Assembly (NCBI RefSeq): GCF_003369565.1
Contig: NZ_PIOD01000029.1
Location: forward strand, 19,211-83,210
Origin: Oceanobacillus chungangensis
Lineage (GTDB): Bacteria; Bacillota; Bacilli; Bacillales; Amphibacillaceae
Direction of reading: 5' to 3'
DNA length: 64,000 bases
Numbering within the stretch: position 1 is the stretch's first letter; each line of letters opens with the position of its first letter. Both the position numbers and the translations under genes were made by a program. Below, piece after piece: positions 1 through 7,758 of the stretch. The notes under the pieces were generated by a model that had not been told where the DNA came from, searched no databases, and saw only the letters and a list, made by a program, of their open reading frames with translations.

Positions 1-614
1 TAGAGGGAATATGGGTTACATTAGGATTTGTATTTGTTTCGATATTAATCGGATTAATTTTAGGAATAATATTAGCATTATTTAAAATAACGAAGAGCAA
101 ATTATTAATAGGTGTTGCCGATGTATACACCTCGATTTTCCGAGGGACACCTTTAATATTGCAGTTGATGATCATTTATTTCGCAATTCCACAATTAACC
201 GGATATGATATTGGGGCATTCGTGTCGGCAATTATGGCATTCGGTCTTAACTCCGCTGCGTATGTCTCCGAGATTATTCGCGCGGGTATTATGGCGGTTG
301 ATCGAGGGCAAATCGAGGCTGCGGAAGCATTAGGTGTATCGTACCGACCAATGATGCAAAATATTATTTTGCCACAAGCAGTAAAAAATATTTTGCCAGC
401 ATTGATGAATGAATTCATCACATTAACGAAAGAATCGGCAATCGTATCGACGATTGGCTACTTAGATCTAATGCGCCGTGCACAAATTGTCGGGGCGGAC
501 ATCTATCGTAACTTCGAGCCGTTATTGTTCGTTGGGGCAATTTACTGGGTGATGGTATTCGTTCTAACAAAACTTGGAAAGGCAGCAGAGCGGAGGTTGA
601 GACAGAGTGATTAA
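1..614 (+). CDS. Amino-acid ABC transporter permease, 5' end cut by window edge
   Basis: Inner-membrane permease of a polar amino-acid uptake ABC transporter (HisM/GlnP family). The reading frame is already open at base 3 and runs to the TAA at 612-614, so only the C-terminal ~204 residues are present. Visible are membrane segments, the family motif [10 protein letters not shown] just after the second helix, and the EAA loop ([22 protein letters not shown]) that docks on the ATPase. An apparent TTG start at 159 lies inside the conserved region and is not the real start. The last 8 bases overlap the downstream ATPase gene, so the two are translationally coupled. The substrate cannot be deduced; the binding-protein gene is probably upstream, outside the window. 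Confidence 0.93.
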   Translation, partial: EGIWVTLGFVFVSILIGLILGIILALFKITKSKLLIGVADVYTSIFRGTPLILQLMIIYFAIPQLTGYDIGAFVSAIMAFGLNSAAYVSEIIRAGIMAVDRGQIEAAEALGVSYRPMMQNIILPQAVKNILPALMNEFITLTKESAIVSTIGYLDLMRRAQIVGADIYRNFEPLLFVGAIYWVMVFVLTKLGKAAERRLRQSD

Positions 615-1329
615 GGCAGTGAATATTACAAAAGACTTTGGAGCAAATACAGTATTAAAGGATATATCGACAACGATTAATCATGGTGAGGTCGTTGCAA
701 TTATTGGTCCATCAGGATCTGGTAAATCAACATTTTTAAGATGTCTCAACCTGCTGGAAGAACCGACATCAGGTAATATCTTTATTAATGATAAAAAAAT
801 TACAGACAAAAAAATTGATAAATTAGCAATCCGAAAAAATATAGGTATGGTATTTCAGCATTTTCATTTATTCCCGCATATGACCGTGTTGGAAAATGTC
901 GCTTATGCGCCACAAAAAGTGAAAAAATTATCAAAGACAGAAGCGGAATCAATTGCTAATAAATTGCTGGATAAAGTAGGATTAACGGATAAGGTTGCTG
1001 CCTATCCAAATCGCTTATCTGGCGGACAGAAACAACGCGTAGCAATCGCTAGAGCATTAGCGATGGAACCGGAAATTATGCTATTTGACGAACCGACATC
1101 CGCGTTAGACCCGGAAATGGTAAAAGAAGTACTCGATGTTATGAAGGATTTAGTGGATACAGGTATGACAATGGTAATCGTCACACACGAAATGAATTTT
1201 GCCAAGGAAGTGGCTGATAAAGTACTATTTTTGGCAGATGGAGTGCTAGTAGAGGAAGGGCGCCCGCAGGAGTTTTTCAATCATCCGAAAACAGAACGAG
1301 CACAGGATTTCCTGGCGAAGGTGTTGTAA
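607..1329 (+). CDS. Polar amino-acid ABC transporter ATP-binding protein (GlnQ-like)
   Basis: Cytoplasmic ATPase that powers the permease encoded just upstream. The 240 residues carry Walker [10 protein letters not shown] (34-42), the Q-loop region VFQHFHLF, signature LSGGQKQR, Walker B IMLFDEPT and the switch histidine THE. The length is normal for the GlnQ/TcyC group. The GTG start at 607 overlaps the permease stop (614) and follows a GGAGG site at about 592-596. It is the last gene of its operon, followed directly by a perfect terminator. The substrate (glutamine, cystine or another polar amino acid) is not decidable from the sequence. Confidence 0.95.
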   Translation: MIKAVNITKDFGANTVLKDISTTINHGEVVAIIGPSGSGKSTFLRCLNLLEEPTSGNIFINDKKITDKKIDKLAIRKNIGMVFQHFHLFPHMTVLENVAYAPQKVKKLSKTEAESIANKLLDKVGLTDKVAAYPNRLSGGQKQRVAIARALAMEPEIMLFDEPTSALDPEMVKEVLDVMKDLVDTGMTMVIVTHEMNFAKEVADKVLFLADGVLVEEGRPQEFFNHPKTERAQDFLAKVL

Positions 1330-1330
1330 T

Positions 1331-1375
1331 ATGTAAAAGCCATTCATTTATGGATGAATGGCTTTTACATTTTTA
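1331..1375 (+). terminator. Rho-independent terminator of the amino-acid ABC operon
   Basis: Perfect 17-bp inverted repeat (1331-1347 with 1354-1370), 6-base loop, followed by TTTT, two bases after the ATPase stop codon. Confidence 0.9.
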
Positions 1376-1545
1376 TGTTAGTGATGTTTATTGGAACGCT
1401 TGGACCAAAGATTCGATCGCCTTACACTTGGTCTGGAGCTCACAGTCCAAGTATTGAAAGCTGGAGCTTTCTTTCTATGAATGGAGTGCTCACCCATATT
1501 CAATCCATATTCTTGACAAAAAACAAGCTATGAGCGCTTGTGTGT

Positions 1546-2031
1546 TTAATCCTGCACACTGAGCAATGCCTCGATGTCCTTTTCAATTGATTCAGGCTTC
1601 GTTTGCGGTGCGAAGCGGTTCACTACACACCCATTTTTGTCGATGAGGAATTTTGTGAAGTTCCACTTGATCTGCTCTGTAAGTAATCCTTTTGCTTCCT
1701 TTGTTAAATAAGTGAAAAGTGGATCTGCATTTTCACCTTTCACATCAATTTTACTAAACATAGGGAAGCTAACCCCATAATTGGCTTGGCAAAATCCTGC
1801 GATTTCCTCGTTTGTGCCAGGGTCTTGATTCCCAAATTGATTGCAAGGAAATCCTAATACAACAAAATCTTTTTCCTTATATTTTTCAAATAAATTTTGC
1901 AGCCCTTTGAATTGTGGAGTAAACCCACATTCACTCGCAGTATTAGCGATAAGTAGCACTTTCCCTCTATAATCAGCTAAAGACTTTTTATTACCATCCA
2001 TTGTTTTCACGGAAAAATCATATACGCTCAT
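1546..2031 (-). CDS. Glutathione peroxidase family thiol peroxidase (BsaA/GpxA-like)
   Basis: Reduces hydroperoxides in the cytoplasm, in bacteria usually with thioredoxin as reductant. 161 residues, typical of the family. The catalytic cysteine is C35 in [12 protein letters not shown], the partner Gln is in FPCNQFG and the Trp/Asn are in WNFTKFLI, so the C-Q-W-N tetrad is complete. Start: an upstream in-frame ATG at 2040 touches the ribosome site AAAGGGAG (2041-2048) with no spacer, while the ATG at 2031 has a normal 9-base spacer and gives the usual MSVYDF beginning. It appears monocistronic. Confidence 0.92.
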   Translation of the reverse strand: MSVYDFSVKTMDGNKKSLADYRGKVLLIANTASECGFTPQFKGLQNLFEKYKEKDFVVLGFPCNQFGNQDPGTNEEIAGFCQANYGVSFPMFSKIDVKGENADPLFTYLTKEAKGLLTEQIKWNFTKFLIDKNGCVVNRFAPQTKPESIEKDIEALLSVQD

Positions 2032-2159
2032 TTTATCCATCTCCCTTTAAGAAAAAGAGTAACAACTGAGGGAGGAGATGTCAAAATATTAATTTAGATA
2101 TGAATTGAAGTCATTTCTTTTACAGTTTACCCATGTTTATCCTAATAAAGGAGAGATAG

Positions 2160-2249
2160 ATGAAAAAAATGTTGATTGGTGCCTTGATAGGTTTTGCTAT
2201 TTGGAAATCAAAACTCGTTCAGAAATTACTTATAGGTGTTTTCAATTAA
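2160..2249 (+). CDS. 29-residue putative membrane peptide
   Basis: Short frame with a good ribosome site (AAAGGAGAG, 4-base spacer before ATG at 2160) that ends exactly at the base of a terminator hairpin. The peptide starts MKKMLIGALIGFAIWKSK and is one short hydrophobic helix flanked by lysines. It is not recognised as a known family. The ribosome site plus an immediately following terminator suggest a real small gene rather than chance. A longer frame over the same bases (from 2105) has no ribosome site and is not preferred. Confidence 0.5.
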   Translation: MKKMLIGALIGFAIWKSKLVQKLLIGVFN

Positions 2250-2283
2250 CAAGGCAATCATTGAGCGGATTGTCTTGTTTTTA
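2249..2283 (+). terminator. Terminator after the 29-residue frame
   Basis: Inverted repeat of 11 bp (2249-2259 with 2268-2278, one G-T pair), 8-base loop, followed by a T-rich run. Confidence 0.7.
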
Positions 2284-2350
2284 TGTAAATAGAAACAATC
2301 ATAATTCTACTCTCTGCAGGACATAATAACCCATAAAAAGGAGGGATAAC

Positions 2351-2629
2351 TTGGAATTCCCAATTATCCATACAAATTTCTGGGATGCTGTTATTGCTGT
2401 ACCTGCTATAGTATTATTAACGCAATGTTTTAAACTTTTCCCTATTCCTCGTCAGTATTATCCAACCATCGCAAGTGTTTTAGGGTTTATCATTTCTATT
2501 TTTATAAGCCATAGAGGAGATCTATGGGCTGGTATTTTTATGGGAGCTTTTTATGGTGCGGCTGCTGTAGGGACATATTCTGCATTAAAAACAGCATGGC
2601 TGGCTTTTAAAAATAGAAAAAGAGAGTAA
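2351..2629 (+). CDS. Small holin-like membrane protein
   Basis: 92 residues with about three hydrophobic helices (roughly 14-28, 38-54, 60-80) and a basic tail (KNRKRE). The segment around residues 27-50 (FPIPRQYYPTIASVLGF) resembles the 'IPxRYxP' region of phage-type holins of the Hol44 group, so a holin-like fold is possible, but no lysin or phage gene lies nearby. Start is TTG at 2351 behind AAGGAGGG (6-base spacer). It follows a terminator and is probably transcribed alone. Function unknown. Confidence 0.7.
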   Translation: MEFPIIHTNFWDAVIAVPAIVLLTQCFKLFPIPRQYYPTIASVLGFIISIFISHRGDLWAGIFMGAFYGAAAVGTYSALKTAWLAFKNRKRE

Positions 2630-2715
2630 AATCCGGTTCATTTTAGATAAACTCTAGATGCATTTAGATTAATTAAAATTGCCTTTAGTTGAGAAACTTT
2701 TGCAACTCAACTATA

Positions 2716-2753
2716 AAGCGCCTACGAAAATATGAATCCTTTCGTAGGCGCTT
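2716..2753. terminator. Hairpin between convergent genes
   Basis: Perfect 14-bp inverted repeat (2716-2729 with 2740-2753) between the holin-like gene and trhO, which converge here. It lacks a long T run on either side, so its strength is uncertain; position suggests a shared terminator. Confidence 0.6.
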
Positions 2754-2815
2754 ATAATTAAAATTTTGTACATAAATATGATACTCGATACCCGTTAATA
2801 AGGCGTTTTCCCATA

Positions 2816-3787
2816 TTATGCTTCTTGTTTTAATGTTTCTCCAAGTAGTGCTAGACGTGCTTCTACTTCTTCTGCAGATAAGTTATGCTCTTGTACAAAT
2901 AAATTACGTGGTGTTACTCGGCATTCATGTGAACAACCGCGTAAATGTTTATGTTCATTTTCTTCAGAGCATAGCATTTGGCGATTACATTCAGGATTTG
3001 CGCAATTTGCGTAGCGTTCACAAGGCTGGCCATCGAAATAATCCACGCCGACTACAACGTGTTCCTTACGATTGACGGGAACTGCGATACGTTCATCGAA
3101 TACATACAATTGACCGTCCCATAAATCACCTTGAACCTCAGGATCCTTCCCGTAGGTTACAATTCCACCATGTAATTGACCAACATTCTCAAAGCCTTCT
3201 TTCACTAACCAGCCAGAGAACTTCTCACAACGGATTCCGCCAGTGCAATATGTTAACACTCGTTTACCTTCCAAAAGTTGTTTATTATCGCGAACCCAAT
3301 TTGGTAATTCGCGGAATGTTTCGATGTCTGGACGAACAGCACCACGGAAATGACCTAAATCAAATTCATAGTCATTACGAGCATCTAAGACAATTGTGTT
3401 TTCATCTTGCATTGCTTCGTAAAATTCTTTCGGCTCCAGGTATTTTCCAGTTGTTTCTAAAGGATTAATATCATCTTCCAGGCGAAGTGTTACTAATTCC
3501 TTACGCGGACGTACATGCATCTTCTTAAATGCGTGTCTATCACTCGGATCAACTTTAAATACCATATCAGCAAAGCGCGGATCATTGTGCATTGCTTCCA
3601 TATATTTATTCGTTTGTTCAACTGTTCCAGAAACAGTGCCATTAATTCCTTCATGAGCGACCAATATACGGCCTTTTAACTCTAATTCCTTACAGAATTT
3701 TAGGTGCTCTGCAGCGAATGCTTCAGGATCTTCAATATGCACATAATTGTAATACAGTAATACTTGATAATCTGTAGTAGTTTCCAT
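2816..3787 (-). CDS. trhO: tRNA uridine(34) hydroxylase, rhodanese-domain (TrhO)
   Basis: Member of the YceA/TrhO family, which makes 5-hydroxyuridine at the wobble position of tRNAs. 323 residues: an N-terminal ferredoxin-like domain (~1-100), a rhodanese domain (~120-215) with active-site C181 in [13 protein letters not shown], and a cysteine-rich C-terminus (~255-290) of the kind that binds zinc. Start: ATG at 3787, 8 bases after AGGTGG; an in-frame GTG at 3799 lies inside that ribosome site and is rejected. Two copies of a palindromic element lie upstream, suggesting repression by a dimeric regulator. Monocistronic. Confidence 0.93.
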   Translation of the reverse strand: METTTDYQVLLYYNYVHIEDPEAFAAEHLKFCKELELKGRILVAHEGINGTVSGTVEQTNKYMEAMHNDPRFADMVFKVDPSDRHAFKKMHVRPRKELVTLRLEDDINPLETTGKYLEPKEFYEAMQDENTIVLDARNDYEFDLGHFRGAVRPDIETFRELPNWVRDNKQLLEGKRVLTYCTGGIRCEKFSGWLVKEGFENVGQLHGGIVTYGKDPEVQGDLWDGQLYVFDERIAVPVNRKEHVVVGVDYFDGQPCERYANCANPECNRQMLCSEENEHKHLRGCSHECRVTPRNLFVQEHNLSAEEVEARLALLGETLKQEA

Positions 3788-3851
3788 TTTGTTTACCACC
3801 TATTCATTTATATTTGCAAGATACAAATGCTTGGTAGTCGGTTATTCAATT

Positions 3852-3867
3852 TTATCTTGCAAGATAA
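3852..3867. promoter_or_regulatory. Palindromic putative operator upstream of trhO
   Basis: A 16-bp perfect palindrome, TTATCTTGCAAGATAA, 65 bases upstream of the trhO start. A related half-copy (TTTGCAAGATAC, about 3813-3824) lies 25-30 bases from the start codon. Paired symmetrical sites around a promoter are typical of MarR- or HxlR-type repressors. The regulator is unknown. Confidence 0.5.
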
Positions 3868-4048
3868 TATTTTATCATGTATTTATCCTGATTTCTACAT
3901 TTCAAAATAAAAAACAAATCCACCTTATTATGAAGCGTTTTCAATTTAGGATAACGTTTGAATTTTATTATGCATTTTTTCGACAAAAAATGTCGAAAAA
4001 ACAAGGAAAAAGTAGTAATTTTTTTCAGAAATTATTACTTAAAAACGC

Positions 4049-4077
4049 TTGCATTTGTATATGAAAAAGAGTAACAT
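4049..4077 (+). promoter_or_regulatory. Sigma-A promoter of the cold-shock gene
   Basis: TTGCAT (4049-4054), 17-base spacer, TAACAT (4072-4077). This gives a ~110-base untranslated leader before the Csp start codon, the usual arrangement for cold-inducible csp messages. The rest of 3788-4194 holds the trhO upstream region and no supported gene. Confidence 0.65.
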
Positions 4078-4194
4078 TAAAGGTGCAAAAGGAAATTGGA
4101 GTTTGAATAATACTTTACGATCTCTTATTCAAGTGGTGTAAAAGTATTTATGATTCAATTACTTTGCAGCATATTGTATAAGGAGGTCATTTAC

Positions 4195-4392
4195 ATGACT
4201 GGTAAAGTAAAATGGTTTAATGCAGAAAAAGGTTTCGGTTTCATCGAACGCGAAGACGGAGACGATGTATTCGTACATTTCTCAGCAATCCAAGCTGAAG
4301 GTTTCAAAACTCTTGAAGAAGGTCAAGAAGTTGAATTTGAAATCGTTGAAGGTAACCGTGGACCACAAGCAGCTAACGTAACTCGCTTATAA
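4195..4392 (+). CDS. Cold-shock protein (CspA/CspB family)
   Basis: Small single-stranded nucleic-acid chaperone that melts RNA structure. 65 residues, one cold-shock domain, with RNP1 KGFGFIE (12-18) and RNP2 VFVHF (25-29). Start chosen at 4195 because AAGGAGGT precedes it with a normal spacer and the family starts at MTGKVKWFN; the frame extends further upstream without support. A leader of ~110 bases suggests cold-responsive translation. Monocistronic with its own strong terminator. Confidence 0.97.
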   Translation: MTGKVKWFNAEKGFGFIEREDGDDVFVHFSAIQAEGFKTLEEGQEVEFEIVEGNRGPQAANVTRL

Positions 4393-4406
4393 TAGATGAT
4401 TTGGAA

Positions 4407-4440
4407 AGGTTTATCTCATTCGTGAGATAAACCTTTTTTT
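4407..4440 (+). terminator. Terminator of the csp gene
   Basis: 12-bp perfect stem (4407-4418 with 4423-4434), TTCG loop, then a run of T. Confidence 0.93.
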
Positions 4441-4484
4441 GGTGTAAAATAAATAAGTAAAAGAAGATAAAGTAGGTGAAAGAG

Positions 4485-4784
4485 ATGAGTAAAGAAGAGC
4501 TTGAAAAGCAGATAGTCGAAAATTACCAAAACGATGAGAAAATGATGATTCTTATTTTTGTGCAATGGTGTGTGAATCATGATTTAGATCCCCTTGTTCT
4601 GTATGAAAATTCCTATCCAGGGCAAAAGAAAAATAATGTATTACTGGAAACGATTGAACAGGCTGTTCCAAAAAACGAAGCAGAAGAAATTTCTGACCAA
4701 ACGGTACTAAACGTATTGCAGCTTTTTGGGAATGATGATTTAGCTTTTGCTGTTCAAACAGAAATCGAAAAGCGAGGAAAGTAA
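4485..4784 (+). CDS. Conserved-looking hypothetical protein, 99 aa
   Basis: Acidic, helix-rich soluble protein with no signal peptide and no motif I recognise. The middle has the pattern MMILIFVQWCVNHDLDPLVLYE and the C-terminus is predicted helical. Start: ATG at 4485 with AGGTG six bases upstream; the GTG at 4476 overlaps that site. A hairpin overlaps the stop codon. It stands alone between csp and the convergent ykwC. Confidence 0.8.
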   Translation: MSKEELEKQIVENYQNDEKMMILIFVQWCVNHDLDPLVLYENSYPGQKKNNVLLETIEQAVPKNEAEEISDQTVLNVLQLFGNDDLAFAVQTEIEKRGK

Positions 4785-4799
4785 TGTCCTCCTCGCTTT
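4769..4799. terminator. Bidirectional terminator between convergent genes
   Basis: 9-bp stem (4769-4777 with 4791-4799) overlapping the upstream stop codon; the ykwC stop lies 10 bases beyond. Confidence 0.65.
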
Positions 4800-4808
4800 A
4801 CGCTGGTT

Positions 4809-5684
4809 CTATCTTTCAAGCAATTTAATTAATGCCTGGGTGCCACTATCATTTTCTCCCTTTTCAGCAAGTTCCTTGTAAAGCTCTAGTGAAAGGGAAA
4901 GTCCTGGAGTTGCTAGCCCCATTTCTTTTGCAGATTCTAATGCAATTGTCATATCTTTAATAAAATGTTTGACATAAAAACCAGGTGCGAAGTCTCTCTT
5001 AAGCATTCGTGGACCCAGGTTTGAGAGTGAGAAGCTTGCAGCTGCTCCTGTCGAAATACTATCGAGGACACGTCCAGGATTAAGGCCTGCTTTTTTTGCA
5101 TAAATGATTGCCTCACAAACCCCAACCATGTTTGAAGCAATCGTAATTTGATTCGCCAATTTTGTATGCTGCCCAGCTCCAGGTCCACCTTGCAAAATAA
5201 TATTCTCACCTATCACTGTAAAAATAGGGAGCAGCTCATCAAATGCTTTCTGATCACCGCCAACCATAATCGCTAATTTGCCACTTTGTGCACCAGTGTC
5301 ACCACCAGAGACGGGTGCATCAAGTGAGAAGATTTGTTTATCAGTTGCTGCAGCGTAAATTTCTTTTGCAAGGGATGGTTTAGAGGTTGTCATATCAATG
5401 ACAAAGGTACCTATTTTGGCATTATCCAAAATGCCATTTTCTCCAAAATATACTTCCTCAACATCCGATGGATAGCCGACCATCGTAATAATCACTTCAG
5501 AATCGCGTGCTAATTCCGCTACTGTATTTTTCCAATCAGCACCTAGGCCAATTAATTCTTTTGCTTTTTCTTTTGTACGTGTATAAACGTTGATTTGGTA
5601 TCCGGCCATTTGTAGGTTCCTCGCCATACTTTTCCCCATAACACCAGTACCAATAAATCCAATTTTTGTATCTTTTGAAATCAT
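4809..5684 (-). CDS. ykwC: 3-hydroxyisobutyrate dehydrogenase-family oxidoreductase (YkwC)
   Basis: NAD(P)-dependent beta-hydroxyacid dehydrogenase. 291 residues: an N-terminal Rossmann domain with GFIGTGVMGKSMA (dinucleotide binding), the substrate-binding segment APVSGGDTGAQSGKLA, and an all-helical C-terminal domain with the catalytic Lys in GAGQHTKLANQI. The closest remembered relative is B. subtilis YkwC (shared ITMVGYPSDVEEVYFG and FYVKHFIKDM); its true substrate is unknown. Start: ATG at 5684, 10 bases after AGGGAG; the frame continues upstream to a TTG at 5711 without a ribosome site. Monocistronic. Confidence 0.93.
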   Translation of the reverse strand: MISKDTKIGFIGTGVMGKSMARNLQMAGYQINVYTRTKEKAKELIGLGADWKNTVAELARDSEVIITMVGYPSDVEEVYFGENGILDNAKIGTFVIDMTTSKPSLAKEIYAAATDKQIFSLDAPVSGGDTGAQSGKLAIMVGGDQKAFDELLPIFTVIGENIILQGGPGAGQHTKLANQITIASNMVGVCEAIIYAKKAGLNPGRVLDSISTGAAASFSLSNLGPRMLKRDFAPGFYVKHFIKDMTIALESAKEMGLATPGLSLSLELYKELAEKGENDSGTQALIKLLER

Positions 5685-6072
5685 TACACTGATTCTCCCT
5701 TCTCTGAACAATATTCGACAGTATCCAGCTTAAATCCTTTTTCATCATAGGTTTAATAAAGAGATATTTACTAAAAGATTTTAATTATGGATGAAACAGA
5801 CCGTGTTGCTTTGCGGTACAAAGTCATTTAGAGGAATTCTATTCTTTATGGAGAGTCCAATCGATTTTCAATGATTTATTCAGAGGATAGAATTTCCGAT
5901 ATTGACATGATTTGGAGTTATAAATGAAGAATCATTCGACAGTAGTTACACATAGTATAGTTAGGAATCATTTGATAAGAAATAACTCACTGCATTAATA
6001 CAACGCAGGCTTACACTTAAACTCTGGTGTCAGTCATAAAATTGTATAACGCTAATGGGAGGCTGTTGCTTA
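5685..6072. other. Gap of ~390 bp without a supported gene
   Basis: Intergenic between divergent ykwC and yteA, so it should hold both promoters. An imperfect inverted repeat (GGAATTCTAT near 5834 with GGATAGAATTTCC near 5885) is visible. No credible frame with a ribosome site was found. Confidence 0.5.
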
Positions 6073-6735
6073 ATGATCACGAACGAGCAATTACAACAGT
6101 GTAAAGCTACTTTGATTGAACGACAAACAGATTTAATCAATCATGTTCAGGACCATTTTGGTTTGACACTCGAATCGGCTAAAGAATCGGTTGGCGAGTT
6201 ATCGAATTATGATAATCACCCAGCAGATTTAGGTACGGAATTATTTGAGAGAGGGAAAGATGTCGCCTTAAATGAACATGCGGAAAAAGAATTAGAAGAG
6301 ATAAATGAGGCTCTCCATTCCATCGATGCAGGGACATATGGAATATGTAAAACATGTGGAATCGATATTCCTTATCAACGGTTATTTGCAGTTCCAACTA
6401 CAGATCAATGTATCGAACACGCGGAGGCTAATATTTTTGAACGGGACAGACCAGTTGAGGAAGAAGTGTTTTCTCCCAATTTAACTGATCCCCAGGCATT
6501 GGAAGAGGAGAAAGTAGGTTATGATGCAGAAGATACATGGCAGGATGTAAGTAGATATGGTACATCAGAGACAGCAGCGGATTTCTATGGTGACCATTTG
6601 GACTATGATGGAATGTATCCAAATAGTGATGAGAACATTGGTACGGTTGAGGATTTAGAGAATTTTGTTTCTGCCGATATTAATGGAGATTTTAATGGGA
6701 TAACTCCTAATTTTAGAAAATATGAAGAAGATTAA
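6073..6735 (+). CDS. yteA: YteA-family sporulation-associated zinc-finger protein
   Basis: Homologue of B. subtilis YteA, a DksA/TraR-type C4 zinc-finger protein found in spore formers; molecular role unknown. 220 residues: an N-terminal helical region (~1-85), then the zinc finger CKTCG followed about 17 residues later by CIEH, then an acidic tail containing the family block YGTSETAADFYGD. Start: ATG at 6073, 10 bases after GGGAGG; the ATG at 6055 overlaps that site. In B. subtilis the gene is linked to sporulation; no clear sporulation promoter could be assigned here. Confidence 0.85.
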   Translation: MITNEQLQQCKATLIERQTDLINHVQDHFGLTLESAKESVGELSNYDNHPADLGTELFERGKDVALNEHAEKELEEINEALHSIDAGTYGICKTCGIDIPYQRLFAVPTTDQCIEHAEANIFERDRPVEEEVFSPNLTDPQALEEEKVGYDAEDTWQDVSRYGTSETAADFYGDHLDYDGMYPNSDENIGTVEDLENFVSADINGDFNGITPNFRKYEED

Positions 6736-6737
6736 AA

Positions 6738-6774
6738 ATAAGGAACTTCTTCTTTATTGAGAAGAGTTCCTTAT
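6738..6774. terminator. Terminator between yteA and the convergent zinc-ribbon gene
   Basis: Stem of ~15 bp with one bulge (6738-6753 with 6760-6774) between two converging genes. Confidence 0.7.
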
Positions 6775-6786
6775 AACGTTTCACAT

Positions 6787-7545
6787 TTACCAAATGCCGC
6801 CTAACAGGTCGCCTATAAAAATAAAAGCAGCTCTTTGTACTAAGAATGATGATAAAATAAGTCCGATAACATAAACGCCTAGTAATACATAAATTCGATC
6901 AAATCCTGCTGCAGGTTTCTCCAAGAAAATAAAAGTAGGAACGATTAAAAGTGGTCCTATGAGACTTAACATAATGAATGTCCCTGCAAAAGGGATATTA
7001 AGCATTGCAAGAATCGATCCAATAATTGCTAAGCCTAAAAATGGAATAGTGTACGCTCCAATCTTAGCGACAATGTCTTGGAATGAAAATGATTGTGCGG
7101 TAATCTTTACACCTGCAAAAGTTATTGCAGCAATACCTGCAAATAGTACGATGAATTGAATAAATGGCTGGACAAAACTATTCCAGAAAGAAGACGAGAA
7201 GTAACTATTCGCTGTGATAAATGAACCTAAGGCGATAAGTAAGGAAAAAATAATAAGTGTAATAATTCCAGAAATCCACTCACTTCCTGTTACATTCTGT
7301 GCTGCACTTGGTTTCTTTAAAAAGGTAAGCACAAAATTCCAAAATGTTTTTGCTTCTGCTGTCACCTTTTCAGTAAACTCGTTTGACTGATCAGGATTCT
7401 TTTTCTTTGGTTGTTCGGTTTCACTGACTACATTTATTGGTTGAGGATCAGACGTAGCAGCAGTTTCTTCGACAACTAGTGATGCCCCACAAACGGTACA
7501 AAATTTCCCTGGTTCTGTTTCTTGCTTGCATGATGAACAAAGCAT
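6787..7545 (-). CDS. Zinc-ribbon membrane protein (Yip1-like)
   Basis: 252 residues. An N-terminal zinc ribbon (C3, C6, C16, C19 in MLCSSCKQETEPGKFCTVCG) is followed by a polar linker (~22-75) and about five hydrophobic helices (~95-245), an arrangement common to uncharacterised zinc_ribbon/Yip1-type membrane proteins of Firmicutes. Start ATG follows AAGGGAG at a normal distance. It lies just downstream of htrA on the same strand but a terminator separates them. Function unknown; a role in membrane stress is only a guess from the neighbour. Confidence 0.85.
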   Translation of the reverse strand: MLCSSCKQETEPGKFCTVCGASLVVEETAATSDPQPINVVSETEQPKKKNPDQSNEFTEKVTAEAKTFWNFVLTFLKKPSAAQNVTGSEWISGIITLIIFSLLIALGSFITANSYFSSSFWNSFVQPFIQFIVLFAGIAAITFAGVKITAQSFSFQDIVAKIGAYTIPFLGLAIIGSILAMLNIPFAGTFIMLSLIGPLLIVPTFIFLEKPAAGFDRIYVLLGVYVIGLILSSFLVQRAAFIFIGDLLGGIW

Positions 7546-7642
7546 GTAAACACTCCCTTAATTTATATATCATTATTCAACATTATTAAACGCCTAAGAA
7601 AGATAGGGTATAAAATGCTCAAAGTTAGTATACTATTGCAAA

Positions 7643-7677
7643 ATACAAAAAAGAAGGGGAGAAATACCCCTTCTTTT
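7643..7677 (-). terminator. Terminator of the htrA-type gene
   Basis: 11-bp perfect stem (7649-7659 with 7667-7677); read on the minus strand it is followed by a T-rich run. Confidence 0.85.
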
Positions 7678-7758
7678 CGTATAATAGGAAAGTTATTATG
7701 GACAGTGTATGATAAGCACTGTGGACGCAGCACGCGTCGTCCACGATATTGCTTCTGT

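Noticed and set aside
1520..1545. ACAAGC/GCTTGT hairpin after the peroxidase gene
   Set aside because: Only six base pairs and no T run; too weak to call a terminator.
2105..2326. 73-codon plus-strand frame
   Set aside because: No ribosome site; a shorter frame with a good site and terminator lies inside it in another phase.
3789..4064. 91-codon plus-strand frame upstream of csp
   Set aside because: Overlaps the trhO promoter region and csp -35, odd composition, no ribosome site.
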